Assembly: GCF_000002595.2 (NCBI RefSeq)
Contig: NC_057006.1
Coordinates: 3,682,028 to 3,746,027 of the forward strand
Source of the DNA: Chlamydomonas reinhardtii
Lineage: Eukaryota; Chlorophyta; Chlorophyceae; Chlamydomonadales; Chlamydomonadaceae
Direction of reading: 5' to 3'
DNA length: 64,000 bases
A model generated the notes under the pieces. It was not told where the DNA came from and made no database searches. It saw nothing but the letters and a program-made list of their open reading frames with translations. Positions 40,986-51,507 of this stretch are shown in pieces. Numbering within the stretch: position 1 is the stretch's first letter; the number at the start of each line of letters is the position of its first letter. A program made the position numbers and the translations under genes.

Positions 40986-43900
40986 CTACGGCAGCTGGCT
41001 GGCGCCGTACGCGAAGGGGTTGGGGGCGGTGGCGGGCAGGCCGGACAGCGTGTGGTTCACGTGCGCCTGCGGGGACGCGACACGAACGGGGAGCAGGGGA
41101 CAGCATGTTAGGACGGGCGCAAGCTGGGAGAACGTGTTAGGCTGCTGGCATCGCGGTAGCGGACATCTGTGGGATGCGTCGCAGAGAACGCTGGTACAGG
41201 CTGGTAGGAGGGCGCGCGATGGGACAGGGTTTAGGTTGGTAGGAGGGCTTGATGACTAGCAGGAGACTACGGAGTCTCCGTAGTGACGAATTTCCCGCCC
41301 GGCGCGCACGCCTTGGTACGCTAGTCACCCGGCAACCTGACGCACATGTGCGCCCGGCACGCAAGGCATATTCCTAAACCGTCATGTGTCAATAGACTCA
41401 CGTGGCAAGCCTCATCGGCGCGGACGGCCAGGATGAGGTCTGGGGGCAGGGGGTGAGCAACCACGTAAAGTAGGAGGGGGGGCAGACATGTCAGGTTTGA
41501 GTAATAATTAACTCGTGTATGTGGTACGCAGCGGCGGCTTGTGCGTGTGTGAGTGAGCACGCGCCCTCGCAGGCGCTGCCAAACTGTAGATGCGCTAATA
41601 GATGCCAACATGCACCACTCCCTAACCCAGCCAGCGTGACCAGCCAGTCCCACGCACAAGCCAGTCGTGGTGAGCGTGAGCTCACCGCGCATGGACGCGC
41701 CGGGCTTGAGGCCCCAGTACTCGCACGCGATGGGCGGCGCCACCTTGCCCTTCCAAAGCCGCCCGGCGTCAATCTCCTGCAGTGTTATTTGTACACACCA
41801 TTTGCTTTGTTGCAGGTTGTGATGCTGTGAATCTGACAAGCGATCCAAGCGCGGCCACAATGGCAGCATTGTGCGTCCTCTATATACGCGCACAGCCTAC
41901 CTACCTGCAGCGCGTGTGTGTAGGTCTTGACAGCCTCCTCCTCCAAGAAGCCCACCGCGGCGTGGCAGGTGCGCGGCGATACCAGGTAGCTGCAAGGGAC
42001 ACGGGTGTGCGTGAGTACGATGGCGAGAAATGTTAGCTAGTGTGAATGCAAATGCAAGACGCCGTCGGGTGCTCCAGGCTGCGGCAGGGCGTTGCAGCGG
42101 GTTGGTGTGCTGGCCATCCACGCCGTCGCGGCTTACCCGATGAAGTAGAGGTTCCAGAACACGCCCTGCGCAACAATGATGGATGCGCGGAACAGGGGAC
42201 CGGGCTTGCGCAGCTCGAAGAACGTCAGCCTGTACCGGCGATGGGGGGAGGAGCAGCTGGTCAGCGGGCGCGAGAGGTAGTGTTTGAGCGCAGGGGATCC
42301 CCTGATTGAGTGGGTGATGATGAGCGGCAGCTGCGGTCGGGCCGCAGGCACGGCAACTGCTTGGGGGCGTAGACGTGAGGCCAGCATCGGGATAGCTCCG
42401 TGGAAATGGGATAGCTTCGTGGAAATAAAGGTGCGTGGATGCCGGCATTCGAGGATCGAGTTTTGCACACGGTACGCTGGCTAGGTGGCTGGCCGGAGGA
42501 CGGCTCACTCACAGGTGCATGCGCTCGTTCTCAGCCTCTTGCAGTAGGGTGTGGATCCAGCCTGCAGAGAGGGGCGGGAGCGTGGCAGTGAGGAGGGTAA
42601 AGAGAAGAAGGTGATGTGCGAGTAGTGCGCGTGCGTGAGCGCATGCGTAAAACGGAACGGAATGCGACTGTGTCGGCGGTGGAATGGCTAGGGAAGCGAG
42701 GTAGAACGTAGAGTCCTATCCCTATGCGCCCGGCGGCATTGGGGTTTGGGAGCAAGTCCTCACACGTCCCGCAGGCCGCAGCACATACCGTGGTCGCGCT
42801 TCATCGAGCGCAGGGACTTAAGGTGACGCAGGACTCCGGCCACCATGCCCGGCACGCCAGCAACTGCGCATGGCAATGAACCCCACACAAGTTGCGCCGC
42901 TGTCAGTCGTCAATTCCAGCCAGCCGTTAACGGCACTTGGCTTCGTGCCGTTGCCTATGGGTGCCGCAGCTAGCAGATCCGTGCTTACACGCCATCATGT
43001 AACCCGCGCGCAACCCTCACACGCTGTAGCAACTGCTGCTCCTTTCCGTTGAAGCGCTCAAAGCTGTTTACGGTACTCACTGGTCTCCAGGAAGATCATG
43101 CGCTGCAGCCATTTAGCCTCGGTCATGTTGGGGCCGTAGCCTTGGGGCAGCAGCAGGGCGCAGCGGCGCAGGTTAGGGGGTTAGTCGTGTTAGACAAGGG
43201 CGAAGGGGCGGGCCAACGCCAGCAGCGAAAGGGGCAGTCGTGCGTGTACCGGAGCCGGGGCAAGACCTGCATCAATTGCGCAGACCGCCAGGTGTGACAA
43301 ATGGAGCGCAGATGTGCCTGGATGTGCAAGTCTTCCAATGCCGGATGTCTGCGGGCTCAGAGCAAACTCACCCGCCAGTTCTCTGCGGCTATAGCAGCTC
43401 ACCTGTCAGCTTGTCGAAGGTCCACCGGGCGGCCATGATGGCTCGGAAGCCAATGCGCTGGTACAGCTGCAGCAACAAAACAGAGATTCGCGAGGCAGGA
43501 CACCATGAAAGTACAGGCCAACGGACATGCGCAGTGCACAGCGTGCGTTACAAGGGCGCGGTGGCCGTGCCACGAGCGAGGGCGAAGGGTGGATAGATGC
43601 AGCAGGGTGATTGCTGGGAGGTCAGGCGACCGGGCAATGCGCATGTGACACGCGTGACTTACCCGCTCGGGGGTGATGTGGAAGGGCTTGACTTTCTCCA
43701 GATACGCAGTGTCGTACACCGGACGCCAGCAGGCCTGGGGCAGGGCCGCAGGGGGGGGGAGGCTATGGATGAGGCTAACGGGCTTGTCCCTGCTGCTTGC
43801 CAGCAGGGACAAGCAAAAGCGGTGGGCACGCAGCAATAAGGCTCTGCCAGCTCTTCCTGCTGTATGCATGCGAGGTGGCACTGGCGGCTCCCAAGCTTGA

Positions 43901-44353
43901 TGATTCGTGCGCCTACCTCGACTTCGTCATCGGTGGGTGGGCTGGGGGCCTTCATGCCTGGGTGCGGGGCCACGCCCGAGGTGGCGAAGGAGGGGCTTGA
44001 TGACGACTGGTTGGCGCCGAAGGCCTGGGCGGCATCCTTGACATGACTCAGGCCCGCACCACCGACAATTCCGGCATGACCTGTTGCCTGCAGGTGAAAT
44101 GGCGCGACCGTCAACAAGTTCAGGACTTGCCTTACACATCGTAAACCGGGGTGAGGCAGGGGTTGGGGTGGCGGAGCCCTCCGCTTACCGTGCCATGGCT
44201 GCGCGCGAAGGCTGTGTGAGCGGGCAGGCGACGCTGAGCCCCGCACACAAGCCCTGACATGCTGCCCAGCAGCCGTCCTGTACTCGCGAGTGCCGCGAAA
44301 GGGACCAAAGCTGGGAGTGCAGCGAAAGGGACCAAAGCTGGGAGTGATGTCAT
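40986..44353 (-). CDS. AOX1: Mitochondrial alternative oxidase
   Basis: Twelve exons (minus strand): 44353-44189, 44087-43917, 43734-43663, 43466-43403, 43140-43081, 42863-42789, 42561-42513, 42229-42137, 41989-41905, 41776-41686, 41439-41402 and 41066-40986; 347 residues. A non-phosphorylating ubiquinol oxidase of the inner mitochondrial membrane that reduces oxygen to water. All six di-iron ligands are visible: E176 (FLET), E215 and H218 (NERMH), E266 (LEEEA), E318 and H321 (RADEACH). The family landmarks [18 protein letters not shown] and EYWGLKPGA are also present. The N-terminus ([13 protein letters not shown]..., later [14 protein letters not shown]) is an arginine-containing presequence with an internal 9-residue duplication. 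All intron phases agree with the family alignment. Paralogue number is by resemblance only. Confidence 0.95.
41266..41284. repeat. Short perfect hairpin in AOX intron
   Basis: ACTACGGAG-T-CTCCGTAGT: a 9-bp stem with a single-base centre in the AOX intron between the last two exons. This may be chance or a small transposon end. Confidence 0.6.
43782..43814. repeat. Perfect 14-bp inverted repeat with 5-nt loop
   Basis: GCTTGTCCCTGCTG and its exact complement CAGCAGGGACAAGC are separated by CTTGC, within the AOX intron before exon 3. Stem perfection and the short loop favour a stable RNA hairpin in the pre-mRNA. Confidence 0.85.
44291..44344 (-). repeat. 27-bp tandem duplication inside AOX presequence
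   Basis: Two 27-bp units (44291-44317 and 44318-44344), differing at one base, encode LPALVPFAA twice. The frame is kept, so the presequence is lengthened by nine residues. Confidence 0.9.
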
Positions 44354-45435
44354 CGTGTCGATGCGGCGGGACAACAGCTAGCGAGCAACGACAGCAGGAG
44401 CAGCGCAATGGAAGTTTCGACTCGACGCTATTATAAAGCACGAAAACATCGTGTCGCGGTACGTGTCTTGCTTCTTATACACCGGGCATGGCGGGCGACA
44501 ACGGTCGCCCCACAAATGCGTGGCGCGTTACCCGTCTGTCGCCATAACGTAACAGGTCGGTACAGCGCCGGTACCAGCACGCGGGTCACCAGAAAGCGAA
44601 ATATAGAGGTAGCGGTGAGTTGCTGAATGACAGTCACCAAGGTTTGCCAAAAGGAAACTGCGTGTTCCGCAACACCGACAATCCATTCCGCTGCCTTAAG
44701 CGTTTACGCTATCCTTACAAACCTGCAACTGTATCTCCAAAAACATTTTGAGCATATCAAATGTAAATAAGACTTGGCATGCGATGCCGCAGCCCGAGCC
44801 AGGGCGGGTGCGCTCGGGTTGAGGGACCAAAACACCCACGCAGCACAGCCGGTGGCGCTTCGTCACCCCGCGTCACCTTTGTGGCGCGCCGCTGTTTCTT
44901 TATTTGTTCTTCTCTTTCTCATTTTCAACATAAGGGCTAACATGCAGCAGGCGCGTTTTAGCCTCGTCACGTGTAAGAGGGGGCGTCGGGAGTTCCCAAA
45001 GCGCATTTGACGTTTTGACACGCACCGCTCTGCTGTCGTCGGGGGCCGAGGAATGCGACAACACGGAGGGAAGCGGAGGGAAACGCCTCTGCCGCCTCAT
45101 AAGTGTACGACATCTGTCACGCTGTGCTGACACCGCTCACGGCTTGATGTCTGAGGCCGGCCATGTTATCGACGTGCTAAACAAGAAGGTGGCTGCCTTA
45201 TGGCAGGAAAAGGGCTGATCCCGGGTCATTATCAACCCAGCCACCTTGACGCGGGCGCCTACTAAGCACACGCCTCTATGTTGGGGGCCTTTGGCATCCC
45301 CGCAAATCCGGACGTGGCCGGTTGGGTGGGGTGCACAGTCCGTGCTAACCCGCAGCTAACAAACTAGTCACGTCACTCGCCGCCAATCAACACGTGCACC
45401 CTCAGCCCCACGCCCTGCTAGCGCCGTTCAGGCTC
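44354..45435. other. AOX promoter region and 3' flank of the mini-gene
   Basis: About 1.1 kb, A/T-richer in its middle (44.6-44.8 kb). It must hold the AOX promoter next to 44353. No other gene or repeat was recognised. Confidence 0.4.
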
Positions 45436-46086
45436 TCAGCCCGGCCCCGCCGCCGCCGGCGGCCATGGCGGCCGCTGCAGCTTGGTCGGCCGCTCGAAGC
45501 CCATCAGCTTCAGCAGGAGGAGCACACGGATCACGTTGGCGGCGGAGACGTCGCGGTTCTGGGGATGGGGAACGGGGAGGAAGAAGAGAGCGCACATGAG
45601 CTGTCTCAGCCGTCAACCTGTCAATCAATCCGTCCCCAGTGCCCAGCCGTCCCCGCACATGCACGGTCCTCACCCAGGTCGTCAAGCAGTCGTTGCAGAC
45701 TTTGACCGACCAGGGCCGCTGCCCCTCCTTCAGCCCCCCAAGCCGCTTGATGGCCATCTCCTGACACCCGCAGTTGTAGCAGGTCTGCATGGTCGGGAGG
45801 GTGGGAGGGAGGGGGGCCACACAAGGGCTTCCGCTAAAGCCAGGCATAAACCCAGCGGCCCACCCACCCACCAGCAATTGCAATCCCACTCAACCCACCC
45901 ACCTTGGAGGTCTTGTATTCATCGTTGTGCGCCCCTCTACCAGTCTTGCGACAGCTTGGCAGCATGCAGATTGCGAGCGGCTGCGGAGGGGCTGTGATGA
46001 GCGGACGGGCGCTGGCGGGTCATCGCTCCCCCACCTTTCTCATCCTCCGCCTTCTCAGCTTCGTCTCGGCGCCGCTTCGGTGCCAT
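45436..46086 (-). CDS. Mini-gene with TnpB/Fanzor-type C-terminal zinc ribbon and RuvC-III motif
   Basis: Exons (minus strand) 46086-46035, 45934-45903, 45784-45674 and 45558-45436 give 105 residues. The start, MAPKRRRDEAEKAEDEK, is basic then acidic and resembles a nuclear localisation signal. Then GAHNDEYKTSK-TCYNCGC...VKVCNDCLTTW-NRDVSAANVI follows. This is the order seen at the end of TnpB and Fanzor nucleases: E-Y-x-T-S-K, CxxC, CxxC and the RDxNAA block carrying the third RuvC aspartate. RuvC-I and RuvC-II, the wedge and the recognition parts are absent, and no room remains upstream before the divergent gene at 47107. It cannot cut DNA alone. It could be a relic, or a host gene that adopted the zinc ribbon. 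The acceptor of exon 2 (GTAGAG) is weak. Confidence 0.6.
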
Positions 46087-47106
46087 GGCTGGTCCGGACG
46101 CGTCCACTGGGGGTTGCGCTCGGACCAGGAAGAAAGAGGCGTGAGAGCGAGCCGCTACAGAAATGGACAACGGTGACAGGCTCTTTATGACGGCTCGCCG
46201 TCTGCTGTGTCTTTGTAGCACATTTACGACGTGCTAAAAAACGTGCTAAACGTGCTAAACGTGCTAAACGTGCTAAAAAACGCAACACGCACAAGCGAAC
46301 ATGACCATGGGCAAGATACGGCAAGAAGTGACGAGGGCTTGCAGCGGTTCAGCTGCTTGGTAAGCCGCAGCCACACCCAGTCCCCCGCCCCCTCCAGCTC
46401 CTTGCGCTGCGTCTCCCGTGGCAACAGCACGAGGCTACCGATTTCACCGGATTACGAGCCTATCCAGGCATAGCAACTCCGGTGCTCGAACACCTGCCCG
46501 CCTGCGCGCACAGTAACTCCGGCGTTCGACCAGCCGCGCACTCCTGCCCTGCCGTTGCCAATTGTGTGCCATCTGTTGGGTTCTGGGAATCAGCTGCACC
46601 CTACGGGCCTTTACCAACCTGCCTTACCACTGTCCCATCGCACACCTGCCTGCCTGCGCAAGGGATACCTGCGCAAGGAATACGGCTTTGGGGTTGGAGT
46701 CCCCAGCAGGACGGGTACACCATAGCCGGCTTTGGGCGGGGAGTGCGCTGGGCAGCACACTGTGGACTGCCAGGACGGCGTGAGGCTGTGGTGGCTGAGG
46801 GGGCGACGAGCGGTGGGCTCGCGTTGGGGCTTGACGGCTCGTAACCTGCTCACATGAAGTGGCGAGGAATGCGGAGGCGGGAAGTCTAGTTGCGTAGCAC
46901 ACTCGCGTCTGGAAACGTGAGGGTTGTCGGGACTGGGGCTTCCTTGGGTGCCGGCCGTGGGTGCCGGCCGTGGGTGCCAAGATGGGGACATGGGCACCCC
47001 GATTGGTCGCCTGCCTTGTCCCCTGACGCTTCGCTTGCGTGTGCCTGTAGCTTGTAATTTACATCTGCACGCAGCCTGGTTCACATGTTCGACGCCTTCC
47101 TTTTCA
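46087..47106. promoter_or_regulatory. Divergent intergenic region, mini-gene / zinc-finger UBA gene
   Basis: A 1.0-kb spacer between start codons on opposite strands, so it holds both promoters. Apart from the ACGTGCTAAA array it shows a doubled CCTGCGCAAGGRATAC near 46665-46690 and a tripled 14-bp GGGTGCCGGCCGTG near 46945-46978. Confidence 0.5.
46228..46283. repeat. 10-bp tandem repeat ACGTGCTAAA (about 5-6 units)
   Basis: Units of CGTGCTAAAA/ACGTGCTAAA follow one another, with a slightly separated unit just before the array. It lies about 140-200 bp upstream of the mini-gene start and within the divergent intergenic region. It might be a protein-binding array or a simple minisatellite. 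Confidence 0.8.
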
Positions 47107-50100
47107 ATGGCTTTAGAAGTTAGCACAGGAACTTGTGACCTCTGCGGCGCTATAAGCGACGCCACGGTTCAAGAATGCAATATCCTTGGTGGGTGGAGGA
47201 AAGCGGCGGAAAGGAACGCTGGCTGGAAATTTACACGCGACGATGCTTGCCCGCAGCGTGCACGTTCCAGCACTGCGAGGGCGGCCTGTACCATCAAGAG
47301 TGCTTGGAAAAGTACCTCAAGGCCAACAAGCTCGAAAAGTAGGGCCGAGGCGCAGACAGCACAGTTTTGTTTGCCGCGGCGGGAGCAGGGAGCTGACATG
47401 TGCTGTTGACTTGTCTTGCAGGAACCGCAAAACGGGTTTCAAGTGCCCGCGAGGATGCGGGAAAGGCACGAAGTGGCCGGAGCCGTGCCCGGGGCGGGTA
47501 AGTGGCCGCGCGTCGCTAGCCGATGGGTGCTCAAAATCGTGCATTGAGACCAGGTTTGGGCTACGTGCGCTGCGCCTCCCGTTTGTTCGCTCGAGCCGAA
47601 GCAGTCTAGCGATCGTCGTCGCTTCCTCAACGCTATCCGCTGTGTTTCTGCGTTTGCAGATCGACAAATCACATCCAATACACCCACGCAACGAGGACAA
47701 AAAGAAGACAAAGCTAGCGGTAAGCGAATAGAAGCTTGTGCGGCGAATGCAGGGATTTCGGGCGCTGCCGGCCTTCATTCTCGCTGTCACGCGCAGGCTG
47801 TTGTCGTGGAGCCTCAACGGCCAGGAAAGGCTGCGGCACCTGCAGCAGCCAACGGCAAGCCGGGCAAGGGGAAAGAAGAGGCGAAAGCGGATGCGGGCAA
47901 GGACGCCAAAGGCGCTGCCGCCAAGTGAGTGCGGGCTGTTATGCGATTTATGCATGGAATATGCATCTGGGTGGGTGGTGGGGGCGGGTTTGCGCAACCG
48001 CAGCTCGGGCTTGCGAGGGTGAAACGACCAGTCCTCGCTGCCCTGGCTCGCGGCTTGCAGGGCTGCGCCCGCGGCAACGAAAGCGGCTCCGGCGGCCGCG
48101 GCTGCAGCGCCAGCGGCGAAGACCCTCGTGGTCAAGAAGGAGCCCGCGGTGCTGCCGCCGCGGCCAGAGGTGGTGGCGAAGCAGAAGCTGGCGGAGCAGG
48201 TGGCGCTGGCGCGGCGTGAGCTTGGCCTGGGGGGTTCCGCCATGCCCAGCACCGGGTCAAAGGGAGACCTGCAGGGTATGGTGGGGGCAGGGGCAACAAA
48301 AGCATCTGCTGCCGCCAGCACCTCCGCCGCGTCGGCGTGGGGCAAGCCCACGGCGCCGCCGCCGGAGCCGGTCAGCCTGCAGCCCACCACGCTAGCACAG
48401 CTGCCGCAGTTCCACCAGCTCTTGCAGCAGGCGGTCAACAAGAAGACCGCGGCAGCAGCGAAAACGGCGGCACCAGCAGCGGCGCCGGCACCAGCGCCGA
48501 CGGCCGCCAAGCCGGCGCCGGCTGTGCCACAACCAGTGCTGAACCCGCCCACGCCCGTGTGGCCTGCGCTGGGCGCTGTACAAACATCTGCAGCGGCGCT
48601 GCTGTCTTCGGCATCGCTATCCACACAACAGACGCCGCGGGAGGGCTCGGCACGACCCGCATCGCCTCCGTCGGCTTGGGGGCAAGCCGCGGCGCCGGTG
48701 CCAGCCACGCCAGTTGCAGCTGCAGCGGCTGCAACGCCAGCTCCGGCGCAAGTCACGTCAGCCAGCAACTCCCCATCGCTACCAATGCCGCCGGCGGGGT
48801 CAGCTCGGTCCGGCACCACCACGCCTACGCCCGCACCAGCGCCCGCAGCGCAGCCAGCAGCAACGGCTACGACAGCCAGCTCAGCGGCGACGACGACGCA
48901 AGCGGGGCTAGCAGCTGGTGTGGCGGGGTCGGGCCTGCAAACGTCAACCAGCGGCCGCTCGCTGGCATCGTCAGATCAGGCCAGCACCAGTACGGTGGCG
49001 ACCACGACCCCGGCGGCAGCGGCGGCGGCGGCACTGCAGCGGGGGCAAGCGCTGGTGGGAGCGGAGTACGCGGACGAGGAGGTAAAGGAGACGAAGCTTA
49101 CGAAAGCGCAGAAGAAGAACCTCAAACGCTCAGAAAAGAAGAAGCTGGAGAGCGGTCCCGAGGGCGAAGAGGGCGCAGCCGGCGAGGGCGAGGGTGCGGC
49201 TGCGGCTGCCACTGCCGCCGGGAGCGGCTCAGATCCGCGGCAAGCTGTCACCAGCACCTCCGCGGCTGCTGCTGCCACCAGGCGTAGCGGCGGCGGTGCG
49301 GCCTCCGGCTCCGCCTCTGCCTCGCACCAGCGCGTGGCGTCGCGCGGCTCTGATGACCCCGACCAGGCCGCCGACGCCGAGGCAGCGGCTGTGATGGAGG
49401 AGCTGTGCATCAACAGCATCGTGGCGCGCAAGGTGCTGGCGCTCATAACGCAGCTGCAGCGGCTGGGCGCGCCGGAGTTTGTGGCGGCCGCGGCGGTGCA
49501 GCGGTACGGCAGCAACGTCATGTCGGCGCTGGAGTGGCTGCTGGTGGCGGGCGCAGATGCGGCAGCCAGCTCGCCAGAGGTGGTGCTGGCGGCTGCGGCG
49601 GAGAGCCCCAGCGCGGCGGCCTCTGAGGTGGACATCTCCGAGGAGCTGCAGCAGCTCAGCGACCTGCAGGTGCGGAGACACGAGCGTGGGGCGCGGGAAG
49701 GAGGGTGGGGAAGTGGTTTGCCACGCCAAGTCGACCGGGACGCAGGCCTCTTGCCCGGGGGTAGAGGAGGCTGCGAGGGCCAGGCAGGGGTAGCGGTGCA
49801 GGTGACATGGCTATGGGGGCGGAGGATGGGCCAGGAGAAAGGGCAGGCCTGGCGAAACTGTCGGGGCGTATTAATGGACACATTGGGTCGGCTAGGTCTG
49901 GCGTGTATGGACAAACTGATGACACTGCGAGCCGGGGGCTCCGTGGCGCCGGCCACGGGTGCAGACTCAGGTGGCCGCTTGTCACCGCGCCGCATGTGGT
50001 GCGTCTGGCATGCCATCGTCCTGGCGCGCGGGGGGGCGGGGGGCGCTCGCTGTGCATGCACCACATGCACCTGCTTCGCGCGCCGTAGTGCTCACGTCCA

Positions 50101-51184
50101 CCGGCTGACCCCTCCACTCCAGGCTGCCATGGGCGTGCCTACGGAGCTGCTGCAGCAGTGCATGGTGGACTGCAATGGCGATGTGCAGGCCGCCGCCAAC
50201 GTCGCGCTGGAGCGCCTGCTGGCGGCGCCGTCCGGCTCCGCAGCCTCGCTGCGCGGCGCCGCCGGCAACAGCCGCAGCGGCTCGCCGGCGGTGCGCGGCA
50301 GCGGCAGTGGCGCGATGCAGCTGCAGCCCTCGGCGTCCTTCTATTCGGTCAGCTCGCTGGACGGCAGCGCGGCGGAGGCGGCGGCGTCGGCCGCTGCAGC
50401 GTCTGCCAAGCCGCGCTCGCACTTCGGCGTGCGGCTGCAGGACGACCCCGTCGAGGGCGACGGCGGCGCTGGTGCCACTGCTGGCGGCGGGCTGGGCGGA
50501 TACGGCGACTATGCGTCGGGGCTGCTGCGGGGCAGCGTGGTGCTGGGGGCGTCAGGCTGGGCCAATGGCTACGGCAGCACCGCGTCCCCCGGCGCCGGCG
50601 CGACCGCCTCGGCCGCCGGCAACGGTGCCGTCGCCGGCAGCCGGCTATCCCGCTGGCTGCGCGACGAGTCGGGCCACGGCGCGGGCCAGGACGAGGAGGC
50701 CGCCGCTGCGGGCCCCTCCAGCAGCCGCCTGCGCAACGGGCTGTTGTCGCCCACGGACCCGGTGCTGGAGTCGCCCTTCGCCTCGCACAGCGACATGGCG
50801 CGCGGCCTGGCGGCCTCCGGCAAGGCCGCCACCAGCGAGACGCCCTCGCTGGGCTCCTGGCTGAGCAGCAACGGCTACCACCACAGCATGGGCCTGGGCC
50901 ACGGCGGCCAGCCCAGCGGCACCGGCCACTTCAGCTTCGTGTCGGCCATGAGCAAGCCCACGGCGTCCATGGCGGCGGGCGGCGGCGGCGGCGGCGGCCT
51001 GGAGCCGCTGGCCGAGTACGGCAGCCGCTGGAGCAGCAGCCTGGCCACGCCGGCGCACCCCATGCCGCCGCCAGGGTTTGGCGGGCGCGGCGGCGGCGCA
51101 GCGGAGGCGGAGGCGGTGCAGCACGGCGACATAGGGGGCGAGGGCGACCTGGCGTCCATCATGGGCCTCATCAATGGCAAATAA
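47107..51184 (+). CDS. Zinc-finger protein with two C-terminal UBA-like domains, function unknown
   Basis: Exons 47107-47188, 47257-47338, 47422-47497, 47660-47719, 47797-47924, 48061-49669 and 50123-51184 give 1032 residues. The N-terminal 100 residues hold regularly spaced cysteines and histidines: CDLCG, CNIL, CTFQHCEGGLYHQECLEKYL, FKCPRGCGKG, EPCPGR. This is a compact zinc-binding module, and similar NRKTGF-CPRGCGKGT stretches occur in plant proteins of unknown role. A long Ala/Pro/Thr-rich linker and a basic patch KLTKAQKKNLKRSEKKK follow. Two UBA-like helices bundles come next (about 588-638: VARKVLALITQLQRLGAP...; about 670-715: MGVPTELLQQCMVDCNGDVQ). The Ser/Gly-rich tail ends LASIMGLINGK. 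A ubiquitin-related role is inferred from the UBA folds only. Confidence 0.8.
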
Positions 51185-51502
51185 CTGACCAGGACATGAT
51201 GACGATGCTGATGCTGATGACATGATGATGACAACGTCCGCCGGGCCTTGCAGAGGCCTGTGGGGGCGGCGCCGGCGAGGCGTGGGGCAGCTGGCCGGCG
51301 AGGCGCCACTCGCAGCAATGATCGCGAGAGCCATTCGCAGTGGCAGTGTTTACATCGTAGCGCGTGTTCGCATTGGTGTGCGTTTGTGTGTAAGTGTATG
51401 TGGGCGCGTGTGTGTAGGTCTAGCATGCGCTGACGGGCCTTTGACTGGTGGGAGGTGGAACAGCGGTCTCATAGCGACATGGCCCCCATACGGCATGGCC
51501 AG

Positions 51503-51507
51503 TGTAA
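51503..51507 (+). terminator. Putative poly(A) signal TGTAA of the zinc-finger UBA gene
   Basis: TGTAA lies 319 nt after the stop at 51184, a usual 3' UTR length for this group. Confidence 0.5.

Noticed and set aside
47317-48822. 501-codon minus-strand frame
   Set aside because: Antisense to the Ala/Pro-rich linker of the zinc-finger UBA gene; GC skew at codon positions explains it.
50158-51225. 355-codon Arg-rich plus-strand frame
   Set aside because: Shifted frame of the last exon of the zinc-finger UBA gene.
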